Of a DNA stretch of 34,824 nt, positions 19,301 through 25,718 are shown one piece after another. The notes beneath the pieces were generated by a model that did no database searches, was not told where the DNA came from, and worked only from the letters and a program-made list of their open reading frames with translations. Source of the DNA: an uncultured Maribacter sp. (lineage in GTDB: Bacteria; Bacteroidota; Bacteroidia; Flavobacteriales; Flavobacteriaceae); assembly GCA_938038975.1 (NCBI GenBank), contig CALHVP010000268.1:1-34824 (forward strand), written 5' to 3'. A program made the position numbers and the translations under genes. Position 1 is the stretch's first letter; every line of letters begins with the position of its first letter.

Positions 19301-22300
19301 AAAGGAGCTTGTCCGCCAGAATTCAACACTACTGAAATAGCTCCGTCCGCTCCTCCAAAACAAGTAACATCTGTTGGGGTTGGGGTGAAATTGATTGGTG
19401 CATCTTGTGTTATAGTCAATGGAAAACTATCCGAACAGAAATCTGGATTGCCATCATTATCCCTTACATACACATCATAATTTCCAGCTATAAAACCTAG
19501 TACAGGGTTAGTCGTGTTGAAATCGGTATCTAAAGGCAAAGCGCCACTTGCAACAACTGCAAAAGTATAGTTGCCATCACCGCCATTAGCCGTAATCGTA
19601 ATATCCGCGTCGGTATCGCAGGCCGAAATATTGGGCGCTGATGCAGTTACGGTCAACTCTGGATTGATAACAACCGTTTGAGTCGCCAAAGCCAATGGAC
19701 AACCGTTTTGATCTCGTACATCAATGTCGTAAGAACCGCTGGATAAGTTTTGAAACGTATATGTTACGTCACTTACTGGCGTAGGTGTCAACCACGGCCC
19801 TGCATTAATTCTAAATTGGTAGCCTCCGTTTCCGTCGGAAACGTTTATTTGAATGCTAGCATTGTTGGTGCCATCATAACACGTAGTTGGAACCGTTGTA
19901 AATACGACAGGGTTTAATGGCTCAACCCTTAAAGCGGTGTTAACCTCACAAGTATTCAGGTCTCTGGCGCGTATGATATAATCTCCGTCCGCTAATCCAG
20001 TAAACACTCTGTTATTTCCGTTAGTAAGAAAGTCAAAACTTCCTATTACATTCCCTAAATCATCTTCTAACTGATATGTGTAACCTGGCGAACCTCCACT
20101 TGCCGCAGCGGTTATAGTAGCACCATCGGCACAGGTAAGAGCTGTTGTAATATTTGCTATCAACACTACAGCAGATGGTTGGGTAATATCCCTAGTTATA
20201 GTAGTGCTGCAAGTAATCTCATTTGCTTTCCTAATATCTATTGTTTGCGTGCCGGCTCCAAAAATAGGAGCGGTAGTTACTGGAGAAGTTAGAGAGCCTA
20301 TCCAATTAAGACCTCCATCAACGGAATATTCAAACCCTGTTGCAGCATCAAAATTTTCAACGGCAAACGTAATTGTACCGTCTGTTAAACCATTACAGGA
20401 AACATTGGTAGAACTTTGAACAGAAGAAGCAAATATTTCTCCTGCTGCAACCGTCACAGGTGTTTCTACAAATAATTCGCATACCTCAGGAATCTGAAAT
20501 ATTTGAATATCATCTAAAGCAAGATCATTTCCGCTATTTCCAATTTTCTCTGTTCTAATAACAAAATCAAGATTGGTATTTGCTCCTGGATCAAAGTCTG
20601 TGGTAAATAAAACCCAGTCATCTGGTCCTGTATTTTTAGCAATATCACCAGTTCTTATAGATTGTATTATAGTGCCGCCGCCATCAACTATTTCAATAGT
20701 CAAATCAGGGTCTAAAATGTTAACTGTAGATCGTACTAGATTAAAAATATGTAGTGATATACGTAAAGGTCTATTTGGGATAATATCATTAATAGGTTTT
20801 GTATAGATAATCTGTCCTGGACTTGGTGTTCCAACATTAATTACCAAATACCTACCACTAGGATCCGTTGGATTCGTGTGGTCGTTTGGGCTAATCCAAG
20901 CGCCAAATGGTGCAACTATTTCATTCGTGACACTATATTGGAAGTCATTAATATTACTATTTGTATCGCCTCCGCCAGCAGTACTATTTGTTTGATCCTC
21001 ATATGCATAACCTCTAGTGTCAGGACTAGGAATAGTTCCAATACCTACTCCAAAATCTTCAGAAAGCAGCAAGCTTGGTGTAGGAGGAGTTTGAGAGGTG
21101 TAATATGTAGTCACCGTATACGTTCCTGGAGCCACATTATTAAATACATTGCTAGAAGGGTCTGGTGAGTTAGCGACTCCATCTAATTCATATCTATAAT
21201 CGTATCCCGAAATACTTGGTGATGCAGTAATGGTACCTGTACCATCACAATTATAATCTACTTCTGGGGTTAGAGCAACGTTTGGAGGCATTGGAAGACC
21301 TTCTACTGTTACGTTCATTGGAAAGGAACATGATGCATCTCTAACTAACACCGTATAATCTCCTGGCGCCAATAGTTGTGTAGCCGCAGCACCCCATGTA
21401 CCACCGCCATCAAAACTATATTCATAAGGCGCTGTACCACCAACTACATTGGTTATGCGAACTTCAGCCCCATTAGGGTCACAGGTTGCGTCTCTTGCTA
21501 CTCCTGCAGAAGCACTTAAAGGAAAAGGTTCGTTTAAATCATATGCCAATGCAACATCACAACCACTGCTATCTAACACCCTAAGTTCATAAGGTCCAGC
21601 AACAAGTCCTACAAAATTAGGTGTCGGTTGATACGTTACCCCGTTATCAATACTATATTGAAATGGGCCTATGCCTCCTAAGACATTTATTGTTAATTGG
21701 CCATCAGCCTCTCCACTACAAGAAGGTTGTATTTCAGCTACAGAATCTATAGTAAAAGAACCTACATCGTTTATAGTTACTGGATTTGATATAGCGTAAC
21801 AATTGTTAGCATCTAGAAGCACAAAAACATACGTTCCATCCTCACCAGGAAAATATTCATCTATAGTATCATTGTCTGTATCTCTCCATCCAAAAGTAAA
21901 TATTGCTTCATTTTGATATGCATTTAAATCTACGTTATCAACAATTTCCTGCTCCGTTGCAGCACCTCCTGGGTCATGTAATAAAACGCCATCCTTACTC
22001 CATATCGCATATTGGAAATCTGGATTTCCCTGACCACCAGTTCTGGTAAGTTCTATACTACCAAAACTACAGCCAATATCGGCAATAGTTAGTGCAGATA
22101 AAGTTGGATCTGGAATTCTATCAACGCGAACAGATTGTACGTCTAAACAATCATCATCTGTTCTTGTGATAACAAAATAGTCGCCAGCATTTACATTAAA
22201 CGTATAGCTATTTACAGGCTGAGCCGTTTCAGAATCTATAAGTGTGCCTCCTGGGTGTAATGGGTAATAGTCTGGACTACCCACACCAGGAGCTGCTGTA

Positions 22301-24963
22301 CCATCATCTAAACGCAACTCATAACTATAATTAGGAAATACATCTAGTGCATCTATCTGTATACTACCTTGAGCGTTACAATTAGCTTCTGTTGTTGTTA
22401 CATTAACTTGAAGATCTCTATCTAAAATACCTATATCGGGTGTGCTAAAAATACAAGCATCTGGTATTGGTAAACCTGTAGTAGTATCTAATTGAGTAAC
22501 CTCTACTCTATAGGCACCGTTAGATGTGAAATTAAATACTGGTCCGTTATTAGCACTAAACGGGATTTCAATTGTATTGGTAGCAATATTTACCAACTGA
22601 AAACCGTATCCGCTTCCAATATTAGTAATGGTAATATTTCCTGGGGTTTCACAAACAACATCTCTGCTGGTATAAAGAATATCTAAATTATTTTGAAAAA
22701 CATTAAAGTAGAATCTGTTAAAACATCCATTCTGGTATGTTACAACAAGTCTATACTTGCCTTCTGAATTGGCGGAAAAAGAATTGCCAGTACTTACTTC
22801 GTTCCAAGTACATGCAAGATTTTTATTTGCACAATCATCTCCAGCAGAAGCACAACTGCCCTCATCTAATTGTTCCCATACAATACTAGTTGCATCTATA
22901 ATATTTACCTGTAAAAGTTGAGAATCATTTAAACCACAAAGGAATATCTTAGGTAATAAATCTCCATCTACAGAACAACTAACGATTTCTCCTTGTATAT
23001 CGTTTGTAGGGTCTGCATCTGAATTTGAATCATTAAAAAACTCTATGATAGGATTCACGTTAGAATCTCCAAAACGCACTACATCTATAATTTCCTTAAA
23101 TCCCTTACATGGGTCAGCTACTATTTTATCTACAATATATGTTCCGGGTGTATCAATTAATAAGGTACTCGGGTCACCATCTGGATCACCGTCGTTTAAG
23201 ACTGTATCTGTTGGGTCTAACAAGCCATTATTGTTGTCATCTCGCACCCAAACATAAGAGTCAAAATTATCTCCAGAATCTAAAAGGACATTGTCACCAC
23301 ACAATTGCACGGTTCTCCTAAAATTACAATCGGAAAGGTCATCTAATAAGAAGTTAGTAGCACCTGGTGTTATAAAGCCACAACTATCAAAATCCGTTAC
23401 ACTAGGGTCATCTGTAATTTGATTATCATTAACAACACCTTGATAGGTAGAATAGGCTAGGTTTTGTATCAAATCCGTACAAGCATCAATAAAATCAAAA
23501 CAGTTTTCTGCTACCCTTACACGCATACGTATACTGGCAACCGGACTTGTGTCTGTTACTAAATCATTTGGAATGGAAAACAGTACCGTTCTAGTAGCTG
23601 GGTCAAAAGTGTACGTAACACCTGCTGGCAGTGAGCCTGGTGTTGTAAAATAGGCCTCGTCCAAAGTAACATTAATAGGTAAGATATCTCGGATAGTGTA
23701 CTGATCCGCATCATCATTACCAATGTTGTCAAAAGATAATACATAATCCAAGGTTTGTCCAAGATTTACGCCTAGTCCTGTAATATCATTACCCGCAATA
23801 TCCTCAACTCTTTTTTCTAGTACGATTTCTGGTTCAATAATTTCAATATTGAACGAGTTGAAAAAAGGAAAGTATTGGTCTCCAGTGGAAGTAAATCTAA
23901 AAGTTGCAGCAGTTTCATTGTTAGGAATCGTATTGGGTGGTAGGTTTAATAAGTCGGTATCGTAACCCAGTGTATTTATACTTGCTGGCGTACGACCAGG
24001 CAACAAGGTACCGTTGATAGTAATGTTACTATTAAAAAAATTGTCCTCTGGGTTTAACGTGTTCCTTATGCTATAAAACGTTCCTCCAGAATTAGAAGCT
24101 GCTCTAATTTGCATTTCATCCCCAGTAATTCTATTGTCTCCCTCTAATGCGGCAGCACCTATGTTTGCATTTACTGTTCCTGCAGGAATAGTGGTAAAAC
24201 CAGTGTAGTCTATATCTATTGTTGGATTAGCTGATCTTACTCTTGCAAAACCATCATATGTTGTAATCAACTTTCCTGTTAAGGTTGGGTTTTCATATAC
24301 AATAACAAGCGTCCACCCTCCAGAAACTCCTCCTGACACAGCACCTTGTGATACTCTAATGTTTCCAACTGTATAAGTTCCTGTTGGATTTGCCAGCGCG
24401 GTAACCATTGATGTGACATCTGCATAACAAGCATATGGGCTGTTACCCCTAATAGATGCATCTGCACTAGCGCCGCCATCAAATAATACCTCATCTGCTG
24501 TAATATCTACATATGTTCCTCCTGGCACTTGAAACTTAACTTGATCAAATTCAGTAGATCTAGAACCATCCTCCTCACTCACATAAGTAGCGGACCAATA
24601 TAAAGCTGCGTATCTAATTCTATTACAGTCTGGTTGGCCAAAATTAAATTCTGCGGAACTGGAGTTAAATGTACTTAGATCAGTATCAATATCTATGTAC
24701 CGCATATCAAACCAATCATTGTAGGTAGACGTATTTCCTGTTTCATCATAAGGATCTACGGGTCTCGTAGTAGCAGTGCCACCATCTCTGTTTACAATAT
24801 CATTGGCAATAAAGGTAAGATCACCTTTAATGTTTGTTTGATATCTAAAATTATCGCCAGATGGATACGATCTTGTAAATGCTGTAAATTCCTGTGAAAA
24901 ACCAGAAAGACAACCCAAAAACAGGATCAATGTTAAAATAGATTTAGATAGATATGTATTCAT
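10324..24963 (-). CDS. sprB: SprB, giant T9SS-secreted gliding adhesin
   Basis: A 4879-aa cell-surface adhesin. Start 24963 gives the signal peptide MNTYLSKSILTLILFLGCLS with cleavage after FSQ; an in-frame ATG at 25050 would add 29 residues with no export signal. Residues 25-370 form a unique N-terminal domain, 380-490 resemble a DUF11-type beta-sandwich (VLEKRVEDIAG), and from about 1060 to 4750 come dozens of SprB-type repeats (VTCFGGADG ... GTYSVVVRDANLC). A jelly-roll-like domain sits at 1290-1495. The C-terminus is a type B T9SS sorting domain: FFTPDGDGNNDFW, KIFDRYG, GWDG, LPTGDYWY, GHFTLYR. In Flavobacterium johnsoniae SprB (about 6500 aa) is propelled along the cell by the gliding motor. 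The reading frame is unbroken over 14.6 kb. It is followed at 18 nt by sprF and preceded by a 755-nt gap after sprD. Confidence 0.95.
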   Translation of the reverse strand: MNTYLSKSILTLILFLGCLSGFSQEFTAFTRSYPSGDNFRYQTNIKGDLTFIANDIVNRDGGTATTRPVDPYDETGNTSTYNDWFDMRYIDIDTDLSTFNSSSAEFNFGQPDCNRIRYAALYWSATYVSEEDGSRSTEFDQVKFQVPGGTYVDITADEVLFDGGASADASIRGNSPYACYADVTSMVTALANPTGTYTVGNIRVSQGAVSGGVSGGWTLVIVYENPTLTGKLITTYDGFARVRSANPTIDIDYTGFTTIPAGTVNANIGAAALEGDNRITGDEMQIRAASNSGGTFYSIRNTLNPEDNFFNSNITINGTLLPGRTPASINTLGYDTDLLNLPPNTIPNNETAATFRFTSTGDQYFPFFNSFNIEIIEPEIVLEKRVEDIAGNDITGLGVNLGQTLDYVLSFDNIGNDDADQYTIRDILPINVTLDEAYFTTPGSLPAGVTYTFDPATRTVLFSIPNDLVTDTSPVASIRMRVRVAENCFDFIDACTDLIQNLAYSTYQGVVNDNQITDDPSVTDFDSCGFITPGATNFLLDDLSDCNFRRTVQLCGDNVLLDSGDNFDSYVWVRDDNNNGLLDPTDTVLNDGDPDGDPSTLLIDTPGTYIVDKIVADPCKGFKEIIDVVRFGDSNVNPIIEFFNDSNSDADPTNDIQGEIVSCSVDGDLLPKIFLCGLNDSQLLQVNIIDATSIVWEQLDEGSCASAGDDCANKNLACTWNEVSTGNSFSANSEGKYRLVVTYQNGCFNRFYFNVFQNNLDILYTSRDVVCETPGNITITNIGSGYGFQLVNIATNTIEIPFSANNGPVFNFTSNGAYRVEVTQLDTTTGLPIPDACIFSTPDIGILDRDLQVNVTTTEANCNAQGSIQIDALDVFPNYSYELRLDDGTAAPGVGSPDYYPLHPGGTLIDSETAQPVNSYTFNVNAGDYFVITRTDDDCLDVQSVRVDRIPDPTLSALTIADIGCSFGSIELTRTGGQGNPDFQYAIWSKDGVLLHDPGGAATEQEIVDNVDLNAYQNEAIFTFGWRDTDNDTIDEYFPGEDGTYVFVLLDANNCYAISNPVTINDVGSFTIDSVAEIQPSCSGEADGQLTINVLGGIGPFQYSIDNGVTYQPTPNFVGLVAGPYELRVLDSSGCDVALAYDLNEPFPLSASAGVARDATCDPNGAEVRITNVVGGTAPYEYSFDGGGTWGAAATQLLAPGDYTVLVRDASCSFPMNVTVEGLPMPPNVALTPEVDYNCDGTGTITASPSISGYDYRYELDGVANSPDPSSNVFNNVAPGTYTVTTYYTSQTPPTPSLLLSEDFGVGIGTIPSPDTRGYAYEDQTNSTAGGGDTNSNINDFQYSVTNEIVAPFGAWISPNDHTNPTDPSGRYLVINVGTPSPGQIIYTKPINDIIPNRPLRISLHIFNLVRSTVNILDPDLTIEIVDGGGTIIQSIRTGDIAKNTGPDDWVLFTTDFDPGANTNLDFVIRTEKIGNSGNDLALDDIQIFQIPEVCELFVETPVTVAAGEIFASSVQSSTNVSCNGLTDGTITFAVENFDAATGFEYSVDGGLNWIGSLTSPVTTAPIFGAGTQTIDIRKANEITCSTTITRDITQPSAVVLIANITTALTCADGATITAAASGGSPGYTYQLEDDLGNVIGSFDFLTNGNNRVFTGLADGDYIIRARDLNTCEVNTALRVEPLNPVVFTTVPTTCYDGTNNASIQINVSDGNGGYQFRINAGPWLTPTPVSDVTYTFQNLSSGSYDIDVRDQNGCPLALATQTVVINPELTVTASAPNISACDTDADITITANGGDGNYTFAVVASGALPLDTDFNTTNPVLGFIAGNYDVYVRDNDGNPDFCSDSFPLTITQDAPINFTPTPTDVTCFGGADGAISVVLNSGGQAPFMYSVDNGVTYSNGTNFPNLITGTYSVVVRDANLCVSPAIDVVINQPDQLVAEAIQTQDYTCAQLGQITVGSAIPTTGGSGNYQYRINGGSWTTSTTGGHTFTDLNDGTYTINVRDANATSCAITLADVVIDALPVAPIVDYAVVYNCDGTGNVTVTPFDATFIYTLDGVAQGPSATANIFNNIAVGTQTLRVEYSPDCFVDTTVIIQDGNAFEASITAFDNLDCNGDASGSITIDASNYGAGGFQYSVNGGTFIGPFTSAQIITGLNAQAHNIVVQDVNDPAACTIPLNQVLTEPAVVEVNAAITAQFTCDTTGATITASTSGGTPTYQYQLEISDDVDLTVPYANIISIERTYQNSPIFTNVPASNAGESYVVRARDTNNCEDVIDTAIIVTGPELIVFDATPTACYTGNNDGSVTVNVTAGNGGYQFRLDGGPWRAPTPATATTFTFQNLSNGTYDIEVRDQFGCPLVSNTQTVTIHPQLIVDVAITALSACGNGVITANATGGNGTLLYAIVPANTSPAGLYTTTNSLTVTEAMATANPAGYDVHVQDNNGASPTCSFLQEDIILVPVPALTVNAVPTDPECFNGLGSIDVTVGGGTIPYDYTLVDLSPVDGIDYGSTSTNISTTPLTFNGIGVGNYEVLISDENGCTITSATVTINNATEITADIVPILPANCDAPGNTAADYGFRFDNVITPAGSVEYSDDWGATWQASNELRGNLSGTEVFPSIRVTLASGTICQVDFDRYIIPFPLDDLDITINPIILNCNDLQVTVQGSQGNPVPGYEYTYTDDPANFSTFSANPGIWTASIAAGTSHTFANIDPTTPQNALLPLLVPGRTYVFYVRDGSGCIRESSVNVNNVVPNLPIDINVDVTPTCAGATTGLLTFNITPDAAQPQMRWEIYELGNLTPVETSGGIVPFSNTVTTTVPLAEGDYYIDVIQVDAANADACRGASENVFVPELPPISAVAVRTRDISCNLPGLISINNITGGGGAPYTYDVSGPLGFTQTGTTDNPIEIPVNSPAGSYTVTLYDQFSCPLVLNPVNLSLSPNPTITSVTQDNCSSPIDVTVVGNSLAGGLRYAMVITGNPAPTTFLDNAGLFTNVTPGDYDFYVTDANGCIALMPSFTVDPVLSASATLTKLLDCTPTPEAVINIGILDGSGAYEYSITNTAGAPAVAQTSVPSTNFDYLAPLPGDYTITIYDTNSPNTAACNRVFVINVPDVVEPVINTVDSTDVTCIGDADGTITISVVDNAIGPYTFEITSLDGAATSISPTSTTNTSATFTGLAATTGIGYIVTITADAANACSTTSTPIVIAEPAAIAVTMNATIEFECAMGNNPNNATISVQSVTGGSNTFVRYQFFNNLDLVTPVQDGANDTYVETNTLGGNYTVIVFDDNGCQGSATATIAPFDELLPATITVDQTISCIAGENITINAFGSLTDSSTPAGLANYEFRLLPGAFGPSNVFTGLPTGPHIFEVRNVNTNCVVSISHTVGQPNNFEVTSTVENVVCDGTDGSVSFTINDPVTPYVGGFSWQIYNSQGTAAIGDDVMIASANGTSANVGPTTPFTLGEGEYRVDIVQDSNPNCTLTDFFTIAGPNGPITGNTQIEPITCALNDGVIEVIDAQGGWGTFTYFVAPATDPVPTAGSFVNNPRFTGLSGVATPGTDYQVWIKDLNDCMQRLPDVNLSNPDPITADLQVNQGNCTNFSGELEVINVLGGQGSNYTYQLVLNGSDFRAPQATRVFSGLGAGSYEVRITDQLACTATTTAEILYDVIAPRADIVKTIDCNSGGEITINQTGGSGSFDYEVRYPGTLAGDPADDANTTGVFVGLATPGDYVFTVTDTATGHTCSTTVIQRLEDSVLPNISIDDFTDVTCNSSDDGTISVSASPDNGIGPYLFTIISGPGSSAVFPMAATSNTNATATFAGLEGTVAGITYTIRVASPNGCTRDITQVISQPNVISNVTLITEQFACTVGNSEDTASISVDLSSLIGGSNNFVRFRFVNTTTGTTVQDGANSSYIETNYAGGVYEITAFDDNGCASPVVTETINPFVQISDPTVTILDELTCIPGNDARIQVGVTVTPATATPNLEYVLNGINVVYTATNSTGEFTGLDAGNYSVTITNLDTNCIIETVHTLDAPEEMQVVATKLTDEECLNNGVDDGSFSVSISNYTGTYDYQVFDNSNNPVIGQNGTGDTVTALPPITGLPGGIYYVRITQTQAPFCIENSNVITVLAPSAAIAVAPVEVLGVSCSNDQGSISVIPTGGQAPYTIDWNNTTTGQSGTQANVSAFVFNGLSAGDYTFTVTDAFSCTETAAITLVRPEDIVATIAATTLSCFEDNTASVTATVAARVTIATYQYRLNVYTDMAVVNPTQTTPQQVSDVFNNLGAGFYSITVLDDLGCSFETPRVQIIAPTEVFAQLFRTGELTCTNLAELELRAVGGTGPYSYSEDGITFLPMNGLNGPNTHVFTGISAGTYSYFVRDALSCPSIVSNEITEDPIIPLALIVDETAAFINCTGDSTAGIVATADGGLGNYQYALYTDVSLSLASRIAGPQSQGNFNGLSAGTYYVEVTSADCTTAPVEVVILDPVPLSYTEDIVNVSCFGENDASITVNLSGGAGGYQYAISPNLDQFDSVNTFTDLSPGDYTVIAQDVNGCFEQLEYTIAEPTLLELTATPTPEVCVGSEDGTITLEITGGTAPYSTALNSNDDADYVLDRVDFTDMAAGNYLIFVKDANGCVTNVVVDVEVGVNLNAEIVPVYECTGNTPNNYINITLEDPSILGEVMYALDTTDSSAMQLNPDFRNISPGAHFIAIAHTNGCIQTVDFTIEAFDPLTLILEQNSLNEITAIALGGRPEYTYYFNDVNNGNDTTFYITRTGMYDVRLVDENGCEAIGSIFMEFIDIEIPNFFTPDGDGNNDFWMPRNIEQFPEILIKIFDRYGRVVSEQTHDAQGWDGKYNKKELPTGDYWYVIQLNREEDDREFVGHFTLYR
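12480..13700 (-). repeat. sprB long-period duplication 2, second copy
   Basis: This segment encodes the same order of motifs as 14400-15625, displaced by about 1.92 kb: DVTC(N/I)xxDDGTIS, F-C-x-(M/V)-GN, GGSNxFVR, VQDGANxxY(V/I)ETN, FDDNGC, N-T-N-C-(V/I), and a closing (I/V)xCxxxxGxIxVI. Boundaries are approximate because the copies have diverged at the DNA level. Confidence 0.6.
14400..15625 (-). repeat. sprB long-period duplication 2, first copy
   Basis: Encodes the earlier of the two blocks, including GGSNTFVRYQF, VQDGANDTYVETN, NVNTNCVV and ITCALNDGVIEVI. Its counterpart lies about 640 codons further on in the protein (12480-13700). Confidence 0.6.
17560..19384 (-). repeat. sprB long-period duplication 1, second copy
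   Basis: About 1.82 kb that repeats the motif order of 19385-21745: GGxxPFxYSxDNGVTY, YNCDGTGxxTxxP, FNN(V/I)AxGT, GGYQFRxxxGPW, TFQNLSxGxYDI, VRDQxGCPL. It abuts the first copy. It lacks the jelly-roll-like insertion found in the first copy. Confidence 0.65.
19385..21745 (-). repeat. sprB long-period duplication 1, first copy with inserted domain
   Basis: About 2.36 kb. After subtracting the roughly 610-nt insertion at 20480-21090 it is close to the length of its neighbour at 17560-19384. The YNCDGTG codons of the two copies lie about 2.39 kb apart, while the CY(D/T)GxN codons downstream of the insertion lie about 1.80 kb apart, which places the extra length between these two points. Confidence 0.65.
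20480..21090 (-). other. Jelly-roll-like domain embedded in SprB
   Basis: Residues about 1290-1495 of SprB: LLLSEDFGVGIGTIPSPDT, then YEDQT, INDFQYSVTN, PFGAW, NDHT, GRYLVINV, a run of beta-strand-like segments, and the closing GNDLALDDIQIFQ. This pattern recurs, from memory, in many Bacteroidota surface proteins and resembles MAM/CBM-like beta-sandwiches; I know no accepted name for it. Ligand binding (glycan or protein) is inference. Confidence 0.6.
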
Positions 24964-25029
24964 TTTGATCAAATCAAAAATTATTCGTTCTGCGCCATTA
25001 AACCAATAACGCATACTTTTGTTTTTAAT

Positions 25030-25081
25030 CTTCCCAGTTAGTTCAAACAATCTTCATTGGGAATGAAAATAACTGAGGAAG
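25030..25081 (-). promoter_or_regulatory. Stem-loop in the sprB leader
   Basis: On the minus strand CTTCC-T-CAGTTA pairs with TAACTGGGAAG, giving 11 bp with one bulged T. Inside it a second hairpin TTCATT-CCC-AATGAA forms. The structure ends 66 nt before the sprB ATG and is not followed by a T-run, so it looks like a leader RNA element or operator dyad, not a terminator. Confidence 0.45.
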
Positions 25082-25270
25082 CCTAAATACAAATATTAAC
25101 ATCTACCCTTAAGTTTGAAATTTAATGTTGTAGCGAAGCATTTATATGTTGTGAAACCTTATTTTATCATTGTATGTTCTTATAAAACAGCAACGAATTA
25201 TAGGTGGTGGCTTTGAAACTCAAATAGCCTTAAAGTTGATTCTACGATTCACTTTTAGAATTGTTTATAT

Positions 25271-25301
25271 TCAATTTTGATATAAACTCTTTCAAAATTG
25301 A
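25271..25301. repeat. 10-bp inverted repeat upstream of sprB
   Basis: TCAATTTTGA (25271-25280) and TCAAAATTGA (25292-25301) are perfect complements separated by 11 nt. No T-run follows on either strand. Function unknown; a protein-binding dyad is possible. Confidence 0.35.
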
Positions 25302-25392
25302 TACTATAACTCTTGTTATGATTCGTTAAAAAGCTTGGGGTAATTTTATTTTTTGCTGGTATTGACACATCTTAGATTATCATTTTTTAAAC

Positions 25393-25414
25393 TAAAAAAA
25401 CACTTTAAAAGTGT
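25393..25414 (-). terminator. Weak terminator-like hairpin after sprD
   Basis: On the minus strand ACACTTT-T-AAAGTGT is followed at once by seven T residues. The stem is AT-rich and its real loop must open to about 5 nt, so termination may be partial. It lies about 305 nt after the sprD stop. Confidence 0.45.
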
Positions 25415-25718
25415 GAAATAATCTTGACTTGATAATATAAAAAAAAAGTATTTCAGCCATGATTCTTAAATCAAATCACTTGTTTTATATTGGTTGTTTT
25501 AATCGAATTTGATTGTGTTAGGCTCCAACATGGATACAGATAACAAATCAATCAGAAAGATTACAGCTAGATGTAGCCTTGTTTATAAAGGTACTATCCT
25601 GTTTCCAAACAAGGGTGTTCAGGTAAGATAATAGGAAAGGAAAGCGTCGCTTTGTATAAAGTTAAAATCCAATCAGTATAAATCTTGTTTAAATACTTTA
25701 TAAAGGCGCTATGGTAAT

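Larger units (their letters stand above)
24964..25718 (-). other. 755-nt gap between sprD and sprB with leader structures
   Basis: No credible gene on either strand; the longest small ORFs are 34 codons (25530-25631, +) and 22 codons (minus, ending near 25392), neither with support. It contains a terminator-like hairpin (25393-25414), a 10-bp inverted repeat (25271-25301), an imperfect -7 box (TAATATTTG on the minus strand, 25089-25098), and a stem-loop at 25030-25081. Long gaps are unusual inside an operon, so this is likely a regulatory leader of sprB. Confidence 0.55.

Noticed and set aside
10324-24963. sprB repeats as a possible CRISPR or satellite array
   Set aside because: The repetition is at protein level with diverged DNA and an intact frame; there are no short identical repeats with uniform spacers.
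24963-25050. Upstream in-frame start for sprB at 25050 and for sprC at 30261
   Set aside because: The extra 29 and 26 residues precede otherwise perfect signal peptides; the internal ATGs at 24963 and 30183 place the signal at the N-terminus. In sprB the extension would also begin inside the leader region next to the stem-loop.
25530-25631. 34-codon + strand ORF in the sprD-sprB gap
   Set aside because: No family resemblance, no promoter box, antisense to the presumed sprD-sprB read-through; length is expected by chance.
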